From CAYSPU01 sp964432995 (GTDB taxonomy: Bacteria > Verrucomicrobiota > Verrucomicrobiia > Limisphaerales > JAHDYP01): a stretch of 15,896 nt of DNA. Positions 1 to 7,835 of the stretch are shown here, in pieces. Position numbers and translations under genes: made by a program. Every line of letters begins with the position of its first letter. Position 1 is the first letter of the stretch. The notes beneath the pieces were generated by a model, which was not told where the DNA came from, did not search any database, and saw nothing but the letters and a program-made list of their open reading frames with translations. The DNA lies in assembly GCA_964432995.1 (NCBI GenBank), contig CAYSPU010000138.1, positions 1 through 15,896 on the forward strand, read 5' to 3'.

Positions 1-340
1 CCTCCATCTCCACGCCCGTCCGGGCTTGGGTCTCGGCCGCGCAGGTGATCTCGATCCCCCGACGCCGCACCCGGAAGCGGATCTCCACGTGCTCCAATCC
101 CAAGGGGTGGCAGAGGGGGATCAGCTCGCCCGCGCGCTTGGCGGCCTGGATGCCGGCCACCTGGGCCACCGTCAGCGCGTCGCCCTTGGGCAGTGCCCGG
201 CCCTTGAAAGCGCGGATCGTGGCCGCCTGACAGACCAAACGGCCCACGGCCACCGCGCGACGATGCTGCACGGGCTTGGCCCCCACGTTGACCATGCGCG
301 CGGCGCCGTCCCGACCGAGATGCGAGAACTTCCTGCTCAT
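1..340 (-). CDS. moaC: MoaC, cyclic pyranopterin monophosphate synthase (3' part cut by window edge)
   Basis: MoaC turns the GTP-derived 3',8-cyclo intermediate made by MoaA into cyclic pyranopterin monophosphate, the first committed step of molybdopterin synthesis in the cytoplasm. About 113 N-terminal residues are visible of the ~155-160 usual for the family. The recognisable blocks are RMVNVGAKPV (residues 16-24), LPKGDALTVAQVAG (50-63, with the conserved Lys52), AAKRAGELIPLCHPL (66-80, with the conserved CHP) and TGVEME at the cut edge. The ATG at 340 overlaps the TGA of the moaE-moeA fusion as ATGA, which implies translational coupling, and no separate Shine-Dalgarno is visible. It is the last visible gene of the minus-strand operon. 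Identification is firm; only the C-terminus, including the conserved Asp region, is unseen. Confidence 0.95.
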   Translation of the reverse strand, partial: MSRKFSHLGRDGAARMVNVGAKPVQHRRAVAVGRLVCQAATIRAFKGRALPKGDALTVAQVAGIQAAKRAGELIPLCHPLGLEHVEIRFRVRRRGIEITCAAETQARTGVEME

Positions 341-2031
341 GACATCGAGGAGGTTAGTGGAAAACAGGTGAAGAACTCCACTTCGGTTTCCGCGGCAAGG
401 TCGTTCGTCTGCGGCGGCACACGGATCAACGCGCTGACTTCCCCCAGACAGGTCAAGTCGCCGGAGCTGCGCCAAACGAGGGGGCGCAACCTGGGCGCCG
501 CGCCGGGCCATTCGAGTCGCGCCGGCCAGAGCGTTTCCCGCGGGCACGCGTCACTCCGCAGGTCCGCCGCCAGTCGGCCCCGCTGTGACGGCGGCGTTTC
601 CGTGGACCCCAGCAGACAGGCCAGCGCCGTCGCCACCCCGAGATGGAAGACGACGTAGTGGGCCAGCGGATTCCCGGGCAGGCCGAAGGCCACGCGACGG
701 CCGTTCACGCCGAAAATGGTCGGCCTGCCGGGGCGAATCCGGATCCGGTCGAACACGATTTCGAAGCCCAACCGCTCCAGCAGCACCCGTGTGAAATCGT
801 GTGCGCCGACACTGGCGCCGCCGCTCACCAGGAGGACATCCGTCTCCGCGACTCGCCCGGGATCCAACCGGTGCCAGGCCGCCTCCAAATCCTCGGGCAA
901 GTGCTGCTGCTCCACCGCGCACGGCCATCCGCTGAGGAGCGACCGCACCAGAATCGAGTTGCTGTCGCGGATCTGACCCGGTTTCGGTGGCTGGTGGGGA
1001 GGAATCACTTCGTCGCCGGTCGTCAAGTGCAACACCCGCAGGCGCGGGCTGACCAGCGGTTGCACGTGGCCAATGCCGGCCAGCAGCGCCAACGTCCCGG
1101 CGTTCAACCGCCGGCCGGCCGGCGCCAGCAGCTCCCCCGCCCGCCGATCCTCACCGCGGAACCGGACGTTCAGCACCTCGCTGCCGCGGCGGAGAAGACG
1201 AACTGCCTCGCCTTCGAGCTGCGTCGCTTCCTGCATCACCACGCGGAGGCCGGGCCCGGGCAACGCGGCGCCGGTCGCAATGCGCACGGCTTCCCCCGGC
1301 TGCAACAGCCGCGGTCTCCAGTCGCCCGCGCGCAGGTGGTCCACGACTCGAAAGCCGCTGGCGGTGTCGTCCCGGAGGATGGCGTAGCCGTCGACCGCCG
1401 CGCGGTCAAAAGGCGGCAGATCCTCCGGTGCGCCAACCGGTTCCCGCAGCATGCGGCCCAAGGCGTTGACGAGCGCCACGCGTTCAGGCGGCAACGGCCG
1501 AACCCGCATCCGGATATCGGCCAGCGCCTCGTCCAGGGACCGCGCCACCGCGGGGGGCTGCGTGGAAGTCGTGAAGGCTTCAGCGGTCGCCGGCGGCAGC
1601 GGCTGGCACGACGTGCGGCACGGGACGCCATTGGTGAGGCCCAGGTCGTCGAATACCGGTCGCTTCCAGATCGGCACGTCCTGCTTGAGACGGTCCAGGA
1701 ATGCCGCGAGCAGGCCCAGGCCCTCGGCGCGATGCACCGACGCGATGCCGACGTACATGGCCACCGCGCCAACTGGGACCAGGCCGACGCGATGGACGAC
1801 CCGTGCACTCAAGCAGGCATATTCTGCTGCCAGCTCTTCGAGCAACCGACGCACCTGCCGTTGCACCATCTCCGCGTAAGCCTCGTACTCGAGTGCGCGG
1901 ATGGGCTGCCCGTGTTCCTCGCCACGCACGATCCCGTAGAACTCCGTCCGCGCGCCGACCGTGCCCGCTTCCACCGGGGGCGGTTGGTTCGCGGCGATGG
2001 GCTGATCGGCAAGTTGGATCTGGATTTCCAT
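337..2031 (-). CDS. MoaE-MoeA fusion protein (molybdopterin synthase large subunit fused to molybdenum insertase)
   Basis: This is a 564-aa protein joining two molybdenum cofactor enzymes. Residues ~1-135 are MoaE, which with MoaD sulfurates cyclic pyranopterin monophosphate to molybdopterin. They show GARTEFYGIVR (26-36), VHRVGLVPVGAVAMYVG (79-95), SVHRAEG (98-104) and VPIWKR with the active-site lysine K123. After a Pro/Ala/Thr-rich linker (~136-163), residues ~164-564 are MoeA, which inserts molybdate into adenylylated molybdopterin. They show PPFDRAAVDGYAI (206-218), TGAALPGPG (253-261), TTGDEV (337-342), LVSGGASVGAHDF (401-413), RPGRPTIFG (433-441) and GLPGNP (450-455). The open frame extends upstream to 2139 but would overlap moaD by 89 bp. 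The ATG at 2031 lies 19 bp after the moaD stop and begins the natural MoaE N-terminus. Both halves keep their signature motifs, so both look active. Such a fusion is unusual; these are normally separate genes. Confidence 0.93.
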   Translation of the reverse strand: MEIQIQLADQPIAANQPPPVEAGTVGARTEFYGIVRGEEHGQPIRALEYEAYAEMVQRQVRRLLEELAAEYACLSARVVHRVGLVPVGAVAMYVGIASVHRAEGLGLLAAFLDRLKQDVPIWKRPVFDDLGLTNGVPCRTSCQPLPPATAEAFTTSTQPPAVARSLDEALADIRMRVRPLPPERVALVNALGRMLREPVGAPEDLPPFDRAAVDGYAILRDDTASGFRVVDHLRAGDWRPRLLQPGEAVRIATGAALPGPGLRVVMQEATQLEGEAVRLLRRGSEVLNVRFRGEDRRAGELLAPAGRRLNAGTLALLAGIGHVQPLVSPRLRVLHLTTGDEVIPPHQPPKPGQIRDSNSILVRSLLSGWPCAVEQQHLPEDLEAAWHRLDPGRVAETDVLLVSGGASVGAHDFTRVLLERLGFEIVFDRIRIRPGRPTIFGVNGRRVAFGLPGNPLAHYVVFHLGVATALACLLGSTETPPSQRGRLAADLRSDACPRETLWPARLEWPGAAPRLRPLVWRSSGDLTCLGEVSALIRVPPQTNDLAAETEVEFFTCFPLTSSMS

Positions 2032-2050
2032 GCGTGTGGGATTCCCGGGC

Positions 2051-2290
2051 TCAACCACCGGAGACCGGCGGCAGGAGCGCGACTTCGTCGTCGTTGCCGA
2101 AGCGCGTGTCGATTCCGGCAAACTCGCCGTTGCGGGCAAGACGCACGTAAGGCCGGTGGCTGGCGAGGCTGGGGAAAAGCTCGAGGAGAGCTGTCCACAG
2201 CGTCTCGGTGGTGAACGGCGCCGGTGCGGCGAGGCGGGTTTCGCTGCAGCCGGTCGCGTCTTTCAACTGGGCAAAGAAAAGTATGCGCAT
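2051..2290 (-). CDS. moaD: MoaD, molybdopterin synthase sulfur-carrier subunit
   Basis: This 79-aa ubiquitin-fold protein is the small subunit of molybdopterin synthase. Its C-terminal glycine is adenylylated by a MoeB-type enzyme, converted to a thiocarboxylate, and donates sulfur to cyclic pyranopterin monophosphate in the MoaE active site. The start MRILFFAQLKDATG is the typical first beta strand and loop. The segment ARNGEFAGIDTRFGNDDEVALLPPVSGG carries the D(D)EVA.LPPVSGG ending that places the double glycine at the extreme C-terminus. Length is normal for the family. It starts at the ATG at 2290, 12 bp after the TauE/SafE stop, and ends 19 bp before the moaE-moeA start, so its partner is the next gene. 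No strong Shine-Dalgarno is visible. A MoeB-type activating enzyme is not in this window. Confidence 0.95.
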   Translation of the reverse strand: MRILFFAQLKDATGCSETRLAAPAPFTTETLWTALLELFPSLASHRPYVRLARNGEFAGIDTRFGNDDEVALLPPVSGG

Positions 2291-2302
2291 GGTACGTGAC
2301 GG

Positions 2303-3061
2303 TCAGGGAAACGCGCTCCAGAGCAGCCGCCCGCCGGCGAACACCAGCACGAGCGCCAGCACCCGACGGAAGGTGAAGGCGGACCAGCGGCGGGCCCCGA
2401 GGGAGGTGCCGAGCAAGGCGGCGGCTCCGGCCGGCACCGCGAGCGCGAACAGTCCCCCGTCCACGGCCGCCGCGCGCGCGCTGAGTCCGGCCAACCCCGC
2501 CAGCGAGTTCAAGACGATGAACGCCGCGGCGGTGCCGCCGGTTGTCTTCACCGGCACCCAACGCAGGAACAACAAGAGCGGACTGAGGAACACCCCACCG
2601 CCGATGCCGCTCAACCCTGCCAACAGACCCAGGCTCGCGCCCATGACGAGTGCCAGTCCGACACTCGGCGGACGCGGCGCAGCGTCGTCGACGAGGCGTC
2701 TCCGGGGGAGCAGGCTGAAGCCGGCTGCCACCAGCACGCCGCCGAGCAGGCCACTGTAGGTGGAGAGTGGCAGAGCCACCCGACCGCCCAGCCACGCACA
2801 GGGTACCGAGGTGGCAACGAGCGGGAACAACACGCGCAGGTTGAAATGGCCGGCGCGGCTGAAACGCCACCAGGCCACGCCGGCCACACAGCAATTCATG
2901 AGCAGGGCGGTGGCGCGCGCCGAATCGGGCGCCACCCCCGCAAGCGCCAACACCGCGAGGTAGCCGGTTGCGCCGCCGTGGCCGACGGACGAGTAGACAA
3001 AGGCCACCGCAACAACTGCGGCCGTCAGGGCGAGCCAGACGATGGCACTCGCGTCAGTCAC
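2303..3061 (-). CDS. TauE/SafE-family (DUF81) membrane transporter
   Basis: This 252-aa, very hydrophobic protein has about seven to eight predicted membrane segments. The TauE/SafE family includes putative exporters of sulfite, sulfoacetate and other small anions. The family's two half-repeats are visible: VGHGGATGYLAVLAL near residues 27-41 and GLLAGLSGIGGGVFLSPLL near 145-163, each with the Gly-rich G.GGG-type turn. A short basic, acidic cytoplasmic linker (about 119-132) separates the halves. The start is taken as GTG at 3061, giving MTDASAIVW. No clear Shine-Dalgarno precedes it, and the upstream gene stops 43 bp away, so coupling is plausible. It sits between the Mo-hydroxylase genes and moaD. 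Export of a sulfur by-product or movement of the enzyme's substrate or product are both conceivable; neither is shown by sequence. Confidence 0.88.
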   Translation of the reverse strand: MTDASAIVWLALTAAVVAVAFVYSSVGHGGATGYLAVLALAGVAPDSARATALLMNCCVAGVAWWRFSRAGHFNLRVLFPLVATSVPCAWLGGRVALPLSTYSGLLGGVLVAAGFSLLPRRRLVDDAAPRPPSVGLALVMGASLGLLAGLSGIGGGVFLSPLLLFLRWVPVKTTGGTAAAFIVLNSLAGLAGLSARAAAVDGGLFALAVPAGAAALLGTSLGARRWSAFTFRRVLALVLVFAGGRLLWSAFP

Positions 3062-3104
3062 AAGCGGTTGGTCGTCGACGCACGCGATTCATACGCGGAG
3101 GCAC

Positions 3105-5474
3105 TCAGGCCGTGGCGCTCCGGATCGCCTTTTGAACCAGCGCCTTGACCACTTCCACCTTGAACCGGTTTCGGGCGAGCGGTTGCGCCCCGGCGACCGC
3201 CGCCTGGGCCGCCGCTTGCGCCAGGGCCTCGCTCGGCGCCTGACCCTCCAACAGCGCCTCCACCTGGCGCGCCGCCAACGGAATCGGCGCCACCGCCCCG
3301 AGCACGACCCGCGCGTCATGGTAGCGGCCGTCCCGCAGTTGCGCGCAGAAAGCAACGCCGACGATGGGAAAGTCGATCGCGTTGCGGATGCGGAACTTGA
3401 GATAAGCCTGGCAGTTGCCCGACGGCGGCGCGGGGATCTCGATCTCCTCGACCAGTTCGTCCGGCTCGAGGACCGTTGTCCGGTTCTTCGCCGCGGTGAA
3501 GAACTGCTCCGCCGGCAGACGCCGTCGGGTGGTCTTCACCGTCGCGCGCAGCGCGATGAGAGCCGGCGCGAGGTCCGAGGCGTTGACCGCCACGCAGCCG
3601 CAGTTGGCGCAGCGATCGGCTTCGCGCTCCATCAGGTCGCGCGACAAGGCGCCACAGTCTTCGGCCACGAGGGTGCGCTGGTCCAATGGACGTCGCGGGG
3701 CTTGCGTGCGCTGGCTGACCGGAAGCGCCGCCTGGTTGACGGCGAGAGGGGCATGGCTCGGAGAGGCTGGCGTGGATTGCGCACGCCCAAGGTAGGCATC
3801 GATGGATGCCGCCGCCCTGAGACCCGAGGCCATCGCCTGGACGATGGTGGCGGAGCTGCCGGTGACATCGCCACCCGCGAAGAGGCCGGGGATGGCCGTG
3901 GCGCCCGTCACCTTGTCCGCCGCCAGCAGCCCGCGTTCCGTGCCGAGCCAGGATTCCGCATACCCGAGATCCGCGGCTTGGCCGATGGCCACCAGGACCT
4001 GATCGGCGGCGACCTCCTTCTTCACTGAGGCATCAAAGGCGGGAGCGAACCGTCCGCTCGCGTCGAAGACCGACGTGCACCGCACCAGTTCCATTCCGGT
4101 GAGTTTCCCCTTCTGTTCCAGGACGCGATGGGGTCCCCACGACGGCAGGATGGTGATCCCCTCCTCGAGCGCTTGCTCCACGTCCTCGGGGATGGCCGGC
4201 ATCGTCTCGAGGCTTTCCAGGCAGGCCATCGATACTTCGGTCGCGCCGAGACGCCGCGCCGTCAGCGCCACGTCCACCGCCACGCTGCCGCCGCCGATCA
4301 CCAGCACGCGTTGGCCAACGCGCGGGCGGGCGCCGCCGCCTGTTTGGACCGCGAGGAGAAACTTCAGTCCGGAATCGAGCAAGTCGCTCCGCTCCAGGCG
4401 GAGGGTACGGCCGGTCCAAAGGCCGGTGGCCAGGAACAGGGCGTCGTAGCGCTCCCGAAGGTCGCGCCCCGAGAGGCCCCCGGCCCCCAGCGCCGCCCCC
4501 AACTCGAAGCGGATGCCCATCCCTTCCAGGGCGCGCACCTGGGCCGCCATCACGTCCTTGGGCATGCGATACGCCGGAATGCTGTAGGTCAACATGCCGC
4601 CCGCCTCGGGCATCTGATCGAGGACCGTCACCTGATGCCCGGCTTGGCGCAAGAAGTAGGCGGCCGTGAGCCCCGCCGGGCCCGCACCCACCACCGCCAG
4701 CCGCTTTCCGGATTCCGCCGCCGGCGGCCGATAGAAGTCCCCGGCGTGCTGCAGGGCGTAGTCACCGAGAAATCGCTCCACCTCACGGATCGACACCGGC
4801 TCGTCGTAACCCCAGCGGTTGCAGTCCGGTTCGCAGGTGTGCGGGCAGACCCGTCCCGTCACCGCCGGCAGCGGGTTGGTGCGCAGCAGAATTGCCGCCG
4901 CTTCGTCCAGTGCGCCGGCCCGGATCCTCGCCATGTAGGCCGGGATGTCATTGTGGATGGGGCAGCCGTTGACACACGGCGCCGCGCTCACGCACATGCC
5001 ACCAAAGATCGAGTGAAAGCGATTCTCTGCAAACAACGCGTCGCACCGCTTCCCACCCTTGCGCAGACAATCGAAGCCATTGTCCGGATTGCGGTAGTAC
5101 CAACAGCGGGGTTCCTGGCAGAGGTTTCCCGCAATGGTGGCGACGTTGCGAATCTGGGGCGATGCCACACTGCGGGCGGCCTCTGCGAGCACCGGGTAGT
5201 CCTGTCGCAGGACCGGGTGCCGGGCGATGTCGGCGAGCGTTGTGAGACTGCCGATGCGCACCCCCTGAGCGCTGGCGGTCACATAGCGCAGATTGGCAAG
5301 CGGCTTGAGGCCGATCAGGAGTTCCGGCGGCGCGCCGTGGATGGCGTCCTTCAGGGTGCCGAGGAGGTCGGTGCCGCCGGCGACCGCCGCCGCCCCTTGC
5401 GGCCGCTCCCGGAGCAGCGTTTCGGCCGACTTCAGCGAATCGGCCGGCACGTATTCGAAAGGCTGGAGGATCAT
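3105..5474 (-). CDS. Molybdenum-hydroxylase FAD subunit (CoxM/HcrB type) interrupted by a GltD/NfnB-like NAD(P)H oxidoreductase module
   Basis: This is a 789-aa composite flavoprotein. Residues 1-~160 are the FAD-binding domain of the xanthine dehydrogenase family: AAAVAGGTDLLG (28-39), IRNVATIAGNLCQ (108-120), and a 4-hydroxybenzoyl-CoA-reductase-like cysteine loop with C124, C136 and C144. Residues ~628-789 are the rest of that subunit, from VAVNASDLAPALIAL to the CO-dehydrogenase-flavoprotein C-terminal domain (FRIRNAIDFPIVGVA, 694-708). Between them lies a GltD-like unit: an Fe-S domain (C161, C167, C171; TGRVCPHTCEPDC with C210, C214, C218), an FAD Rossmann motif GAGPAG (263-268), an NAD(P) motif GGGSVAVD (394-401), and the LFAGGDVTGS flavin motif (531-540). 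The reading frame is continuous. A GAGGG Shine-Dalgarno lies 6 nt before the ATG, and the catalytic subunit ends 9 bp upstream. It probably passes electrons between the Mo/2Fe-2S/FAD chain and NAD(P)(H). The direction is unknown. Confidence 0.9.
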   Translation of the reverse strand: MILQPFEYVPADSLKSAETLLRERPQGAAAVAGGTDLLGTLKDAIHGAPPELLIGLKPLANLRYVTASAQGVRIGSLTTLADIARHPVLRQDYPVLAEAARSVASPQIRNVATIAGNLCQEPRCWYYRNPDNGFDCLRKGGKRCDALFAENRFHSIFGGMCVSAAPCVNGCPIHNDIPAYMARIRAGALDEAAAILLRTNPLPAVTGRVCPHTCEPDCNRWGYDEPVSIREVERFLGDYALQHAGDFYRPPAAESGKRLAVVGAGPAGLTAAYFLRQAGHQVTVLDQMPEAGGMLTYSIPAYRMPKDVMAAQVRALEGMGIRFELGAALGAGGLSGRDLRERYDALFLATGLWTGRTLRLERSDLLDSGLKFLLAVQTGGGARPRVGQRVLVIGGGSVAVDVALTARRLGATEVSMACLESLETMPAIPEDVEQALEEGITILPSWGPHRVLEQKGKLTGMELVRCTSVFDASGRFAPAFDASVKKEVAADQVLVAIGQAADLGYAESWLGTERGLLAADKVTGATAIPGLFAGGDVTGSSATIVQAMASGLRAAASIDAYLGRAQSTPASPSHAPLAVNQAALPVSQRTQAPRRPLDQRTLVAEDCGALSRDLMEREADRCANCGCVAVNASDLAPALIALRATVKTTRRRLPAEQFFTAAKNRTTVLEPDELVEEIEIPAPPSGNCQAYLKFRIRNAIDFPIVGVAFCAQLRDGRYHDARVVLGAVAPIPLAARQVEALLEGQAPSEALAQAAAQAAVAGAQPLARNRFKVEVVKALVQKAIRSATA

Positions 5475-5480
5475 GGCATG

Positions 5481-5485
5481 CCCTC
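5481..5485 (-). promoter_or_regulatory. Ribosome-binding site of the composite FAD subunit
   Basis: GAGGG on the minus strand ends 6 nt before the ATG at 5474. It overlaps the TGA of the molybdopterin subunit, so the two genes are likely translated in succession. It supports the chosen start; the other nearby ATG (5477-5479) is out of frame. Confidence 0.6.
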
Positions 5486-7835
5486 AGATCTTGCCCAAGG
5501 CCCGAAGCACTTTCTCCGGCGTCAGGGGGATGTCATCGACGCGGATGCCGATGGCGTTGTAGACCGCGTTGGCGACGGCTCTTGGGGTGCAGGTCAGGGT
5601 GCCTTCGCCGATGCCGCACGCGCCGTACTCGCCGGCGCCCCGCCAGACTTCCAGGAGCACCGGCTCGACGACCGGCATGTCGAGAATGGTCGGCATCTTG
5701 TAGTCGATGAAATTGAAGTTGAGCGGAACCCCGCGCACCGGGTCGTAGATCAGTTCCTCGGTCAGCGCCTCGCCCAGCGCCATGACTTGGCCGCCGACCT
5801 GTTGGGCTTCGGCTCCCGAGGCGTACATCACCGTGCCACAGTCGTTGATGATCACCAATTTGAGCACCTGCGTGCGGCCGGTGCTGGTGTCCACCTCCAC
5901 CTCAGCGAAACTCGCGATATACGGCACCCCGGTCCGCTTCCCCGAGGGCCGCCGGCTGACCATCACCGACAGCGGCACCAGGTCCCCCTGCCAGAGCAAC
6001 TCCGTCACGCGGATGCTGCGGCCCGGCCCGAGGATCTGGCCCCCGGCCACCGACAGTTGATCGGCCGGAACGCCAAACACCGGGGCCGCCAAATCCAACA
6101 ACTTCTGCCTGAGTTGCTGCGCCACCACTGCCAACACCTCGGATTGCAGAAAGGAAACGGCGCTGTCCGTCTGCACGCAGTCGCGCATCCCGTTGTCCGT
6201 GTCCACAGTCGATACCCAGGTGATGTCCTCCGGGCGGACGCCCAGGAAGCCGAGCGCCTCGGCGCAACCGAGGACGTTGCAGGTGTTCGACCCCGTACCG
6301 GTTTCCACGGTAGGCGCGTCCAGGGTGACCGATCCATCCGGATAGAGGGTGACCTTGGCCTGGACCTGCCCGCGGCGTTCCTCCTGCCATTCGGCGTGCC
6401 AGCCGGGGTGCAGCGAGAAGCCCACGCCGCGCTTCAGGACGCCATCGTAGAGCGGGCCTTGCCCGGGTTTGTGCCGCTTTTCGGCCCAACCGATGCGCGT
6501 CGCGCCCGTCTCGAGCACGGCCGCAAGGCTCGGATCCGGGCAAGCGCCCCAGGCGTGCCCAAAGTTCTTCCGCGCCAACTCGACGGGGTCCATATCCAGC
6601 CGCTCCGCCAAGCCATCGATCATCCGGCCGAAGATGAAGTTGAACTGCGAGTTGCCCACCCCGCGCATCATGCACGCCGGAATGCGGTTGGTGTAGACGG
6701 CGTAGGATTCCATCTTGATGTTCGGAATCGGCGCCAATGCCGCCTCGGCGATCTCCGTGGGGGCGAACTTGAGCGCGAAAACCGAGTGGTCCGCGTGGGC
6801 ACCAATGTCGCCGATGGATTTGAGCTGCAGCGCGGTGATCTTGCCGTCGGCAGTGGCGCCCACCTTGCAGTGGTAGAGCGCGCCTTGCCGGGTGTCGTGG
6901 AAACTGTCGCGTCGCGTGTGCTTGAACTTGACGGGCCGGCCGGCTTTCTTCGCCAGCAGCGCGGTGAAAAGGAAGAACGGCTGGTCGCCCGTGTCGCACC
7001 GCCCGAATTGCCCGCCCACGTATTTGCTGATGACCCGCACGTTGTGTATGGGCAACTCGAGCATCTGGCTGACGTGCATGCGGGTCTGATCGGCCGAGTA
7101 CGAATTGGAAAACACCGTCAGCCGGTCGCCCTTCCACTCGGCGACGCAACACCAGGGATCGAGCGACCCTTGCGTGGGGTTGTGGTGACTCGTGTCCATC
7201 TCGATCACCACGTCTGCGGCGGCGAAACCCTGTTCCACGTCGCCCTTGCTCAGAAAGACGTCCGGACCCCCGATCGGATCGGGAGGGAGCACGTTGTGCT
7301 CGGCAACTTCCGGGTGCAGGACCGGCGCGTCCGGCCGCATCGCCGCGTGCGGATCGAGCACGAAAGGCAACTGCTCCCACTCGACCTCGACCAACTGCAG
7401 CGCCTGTTCCGCGAGGATCTCCGTGTCGGCGGCAATGGCCACCCCCACCTCGTCCCCGGCCCAGGTCGCATAGTCGCCCAGCACCCGGCGATCACGGAAC
7501 TTGTGCCACATCATCCGGTCGTAGCTGACCGTGTCCACGGCGTCGGTCCAGCCCGCGTTGGTCGGTTTGAGGCGCGCAACCTCCGGGTCCTGATACGTCA
7601 GGATGGCCCGCACACCTGGCAGCGCCGCAGCTCTGGCGGTGTCGAGCCTCTTGATCCGGGCGCGGGGATGGGGACAGCGAAGCACGCGCGCGTGCAGCAG
7701 ACCGGGGTAGCGGCGCGCGCAGATCTCGTCGTCCGCATAGGGGGCGCGGCCCTGGGCTTTTTCGACACCGTCGATGCGCGGGCGATAGCCGCCGACGAAC
7801 TGGCGCGGCACTCGCGGTTTGTAGGGAGTGCTCAT
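5484..7835 (-). CDS. Molybdenum hydroxylase catalytic (molybdopterin-binding) subunit, xanthine dehydrogenase / HBCR family
   Basis: This 783-aa catalytic subunit binds the molybdopterin cofactor and hydroxylates or reduces an organic substrate. The N-terminal aldehyde-oxidase a/b-hammerhead domain spans about residues 15-160 (IDGVEKAQGRAPYADD at 21-36; GDEVGVAIA at 127-135). The two Mo-binding domains follow. Visible landmarks are GGQFGR at 274-279 (the family's GGGFG.K loop), YTNRIPACMMRGVGNSQ (381-397, with the conserved R391), ETGTGSNT (511-518), and GACGIGEG with the catalytic glutamate E744 near the C-terminus. ANAVYNAIGIRVDDIPLTPE is the standard family ending. The frame is open further upstream, but the ATG at 7835 has a strong GAGGAGG 6 nt ahead and overlaps the 2Fe-2S subunit's TGA as ATGA. 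Length is normal. The cofactor genes downstream fit its need. The substrate is not identifiable; the cysteine loop in the partner FAD subunit hints at an HBCR-like rather than purine enzyme. Confidence 0.93.
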   Translation of the reverse strand: MSTPYKPRVPRQFVGGYRPRIDGVEKAQGRAPYADDEICARRYPGLLHARVLRCPHPRARIKRLDTARAAALPGVRAILTYQDPEVARLKPTNAGWTDAVDTVSYDRMMWHKFRDRRVLGDYATWAGDEVGVAIAADTEILAEQALQLVEVEWEQLPFVLDPHAAMRPDAPVLHPEVAEHNVLPPDPIGGPDVFLSKGDVEQGFAAADVVIEMDTSHHNPTQGSLDPWCCVAEWKGDRLTVFSNSYSADQTRMHVSQMLELPIHNVRVISKYVGGQFGRCDTGDQPFFLFTALLAKKAGRPVKFKHTRRDSFHDTRQGALYHCKVGATADGKITALQLKSIGDIGAHADHSVFALKFAPTEIAEAALAPIPNIKMESYAVYTNRIPACMMRGVGNSQFNFIFGRMIDGLAERLDMDPVELARKNFGHAWGACPDPSLAAVLETGATRIGWAEKRHKPGQGPLYDGVLKRGVGFSLHPGWHAEWQEERRGQVQAKVTLYPDGSVTLDAPTVETGTGSNTCNVLGCAEALGFLGVRPEDITWVSTVDTDNGMRDCVQTDSAVSFLQSEVLAVVAQQLRQKLLDLAAPVFGVPADQLSVAGGQILGPGRSIRVTELLWQGDLVPLSVMVSRRPSGKRTGVPYIASFAEVEVDTSTGRTQVLKLVIINDCGTVMYASGAEAQQVGGQVMALGEALTEELIYDPVRGVPLNFNFIDYKMPTILDMPVVEPVLLEVWRGAGEYGACGIGEGTLTCTPRAVANAVYNAIGIRVDDIPLTPEKVLRALGKI

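Noticed and set aside
2032..2139. Upstream extension of the moaE-moeA frame (36 more codons)
   Set aside because: It overlaps the end of moaD, is Ser/Arg-rich and unlike any MoaE N-terminus. The ATG at 2031 fits family length and the gap after moaD.
643..2214. 523-codon open frame on the plus strand
   Set aside because: It is a shadow of the moaE-moeA fusion and moaD, which carry complete Moco-pathway signatures.
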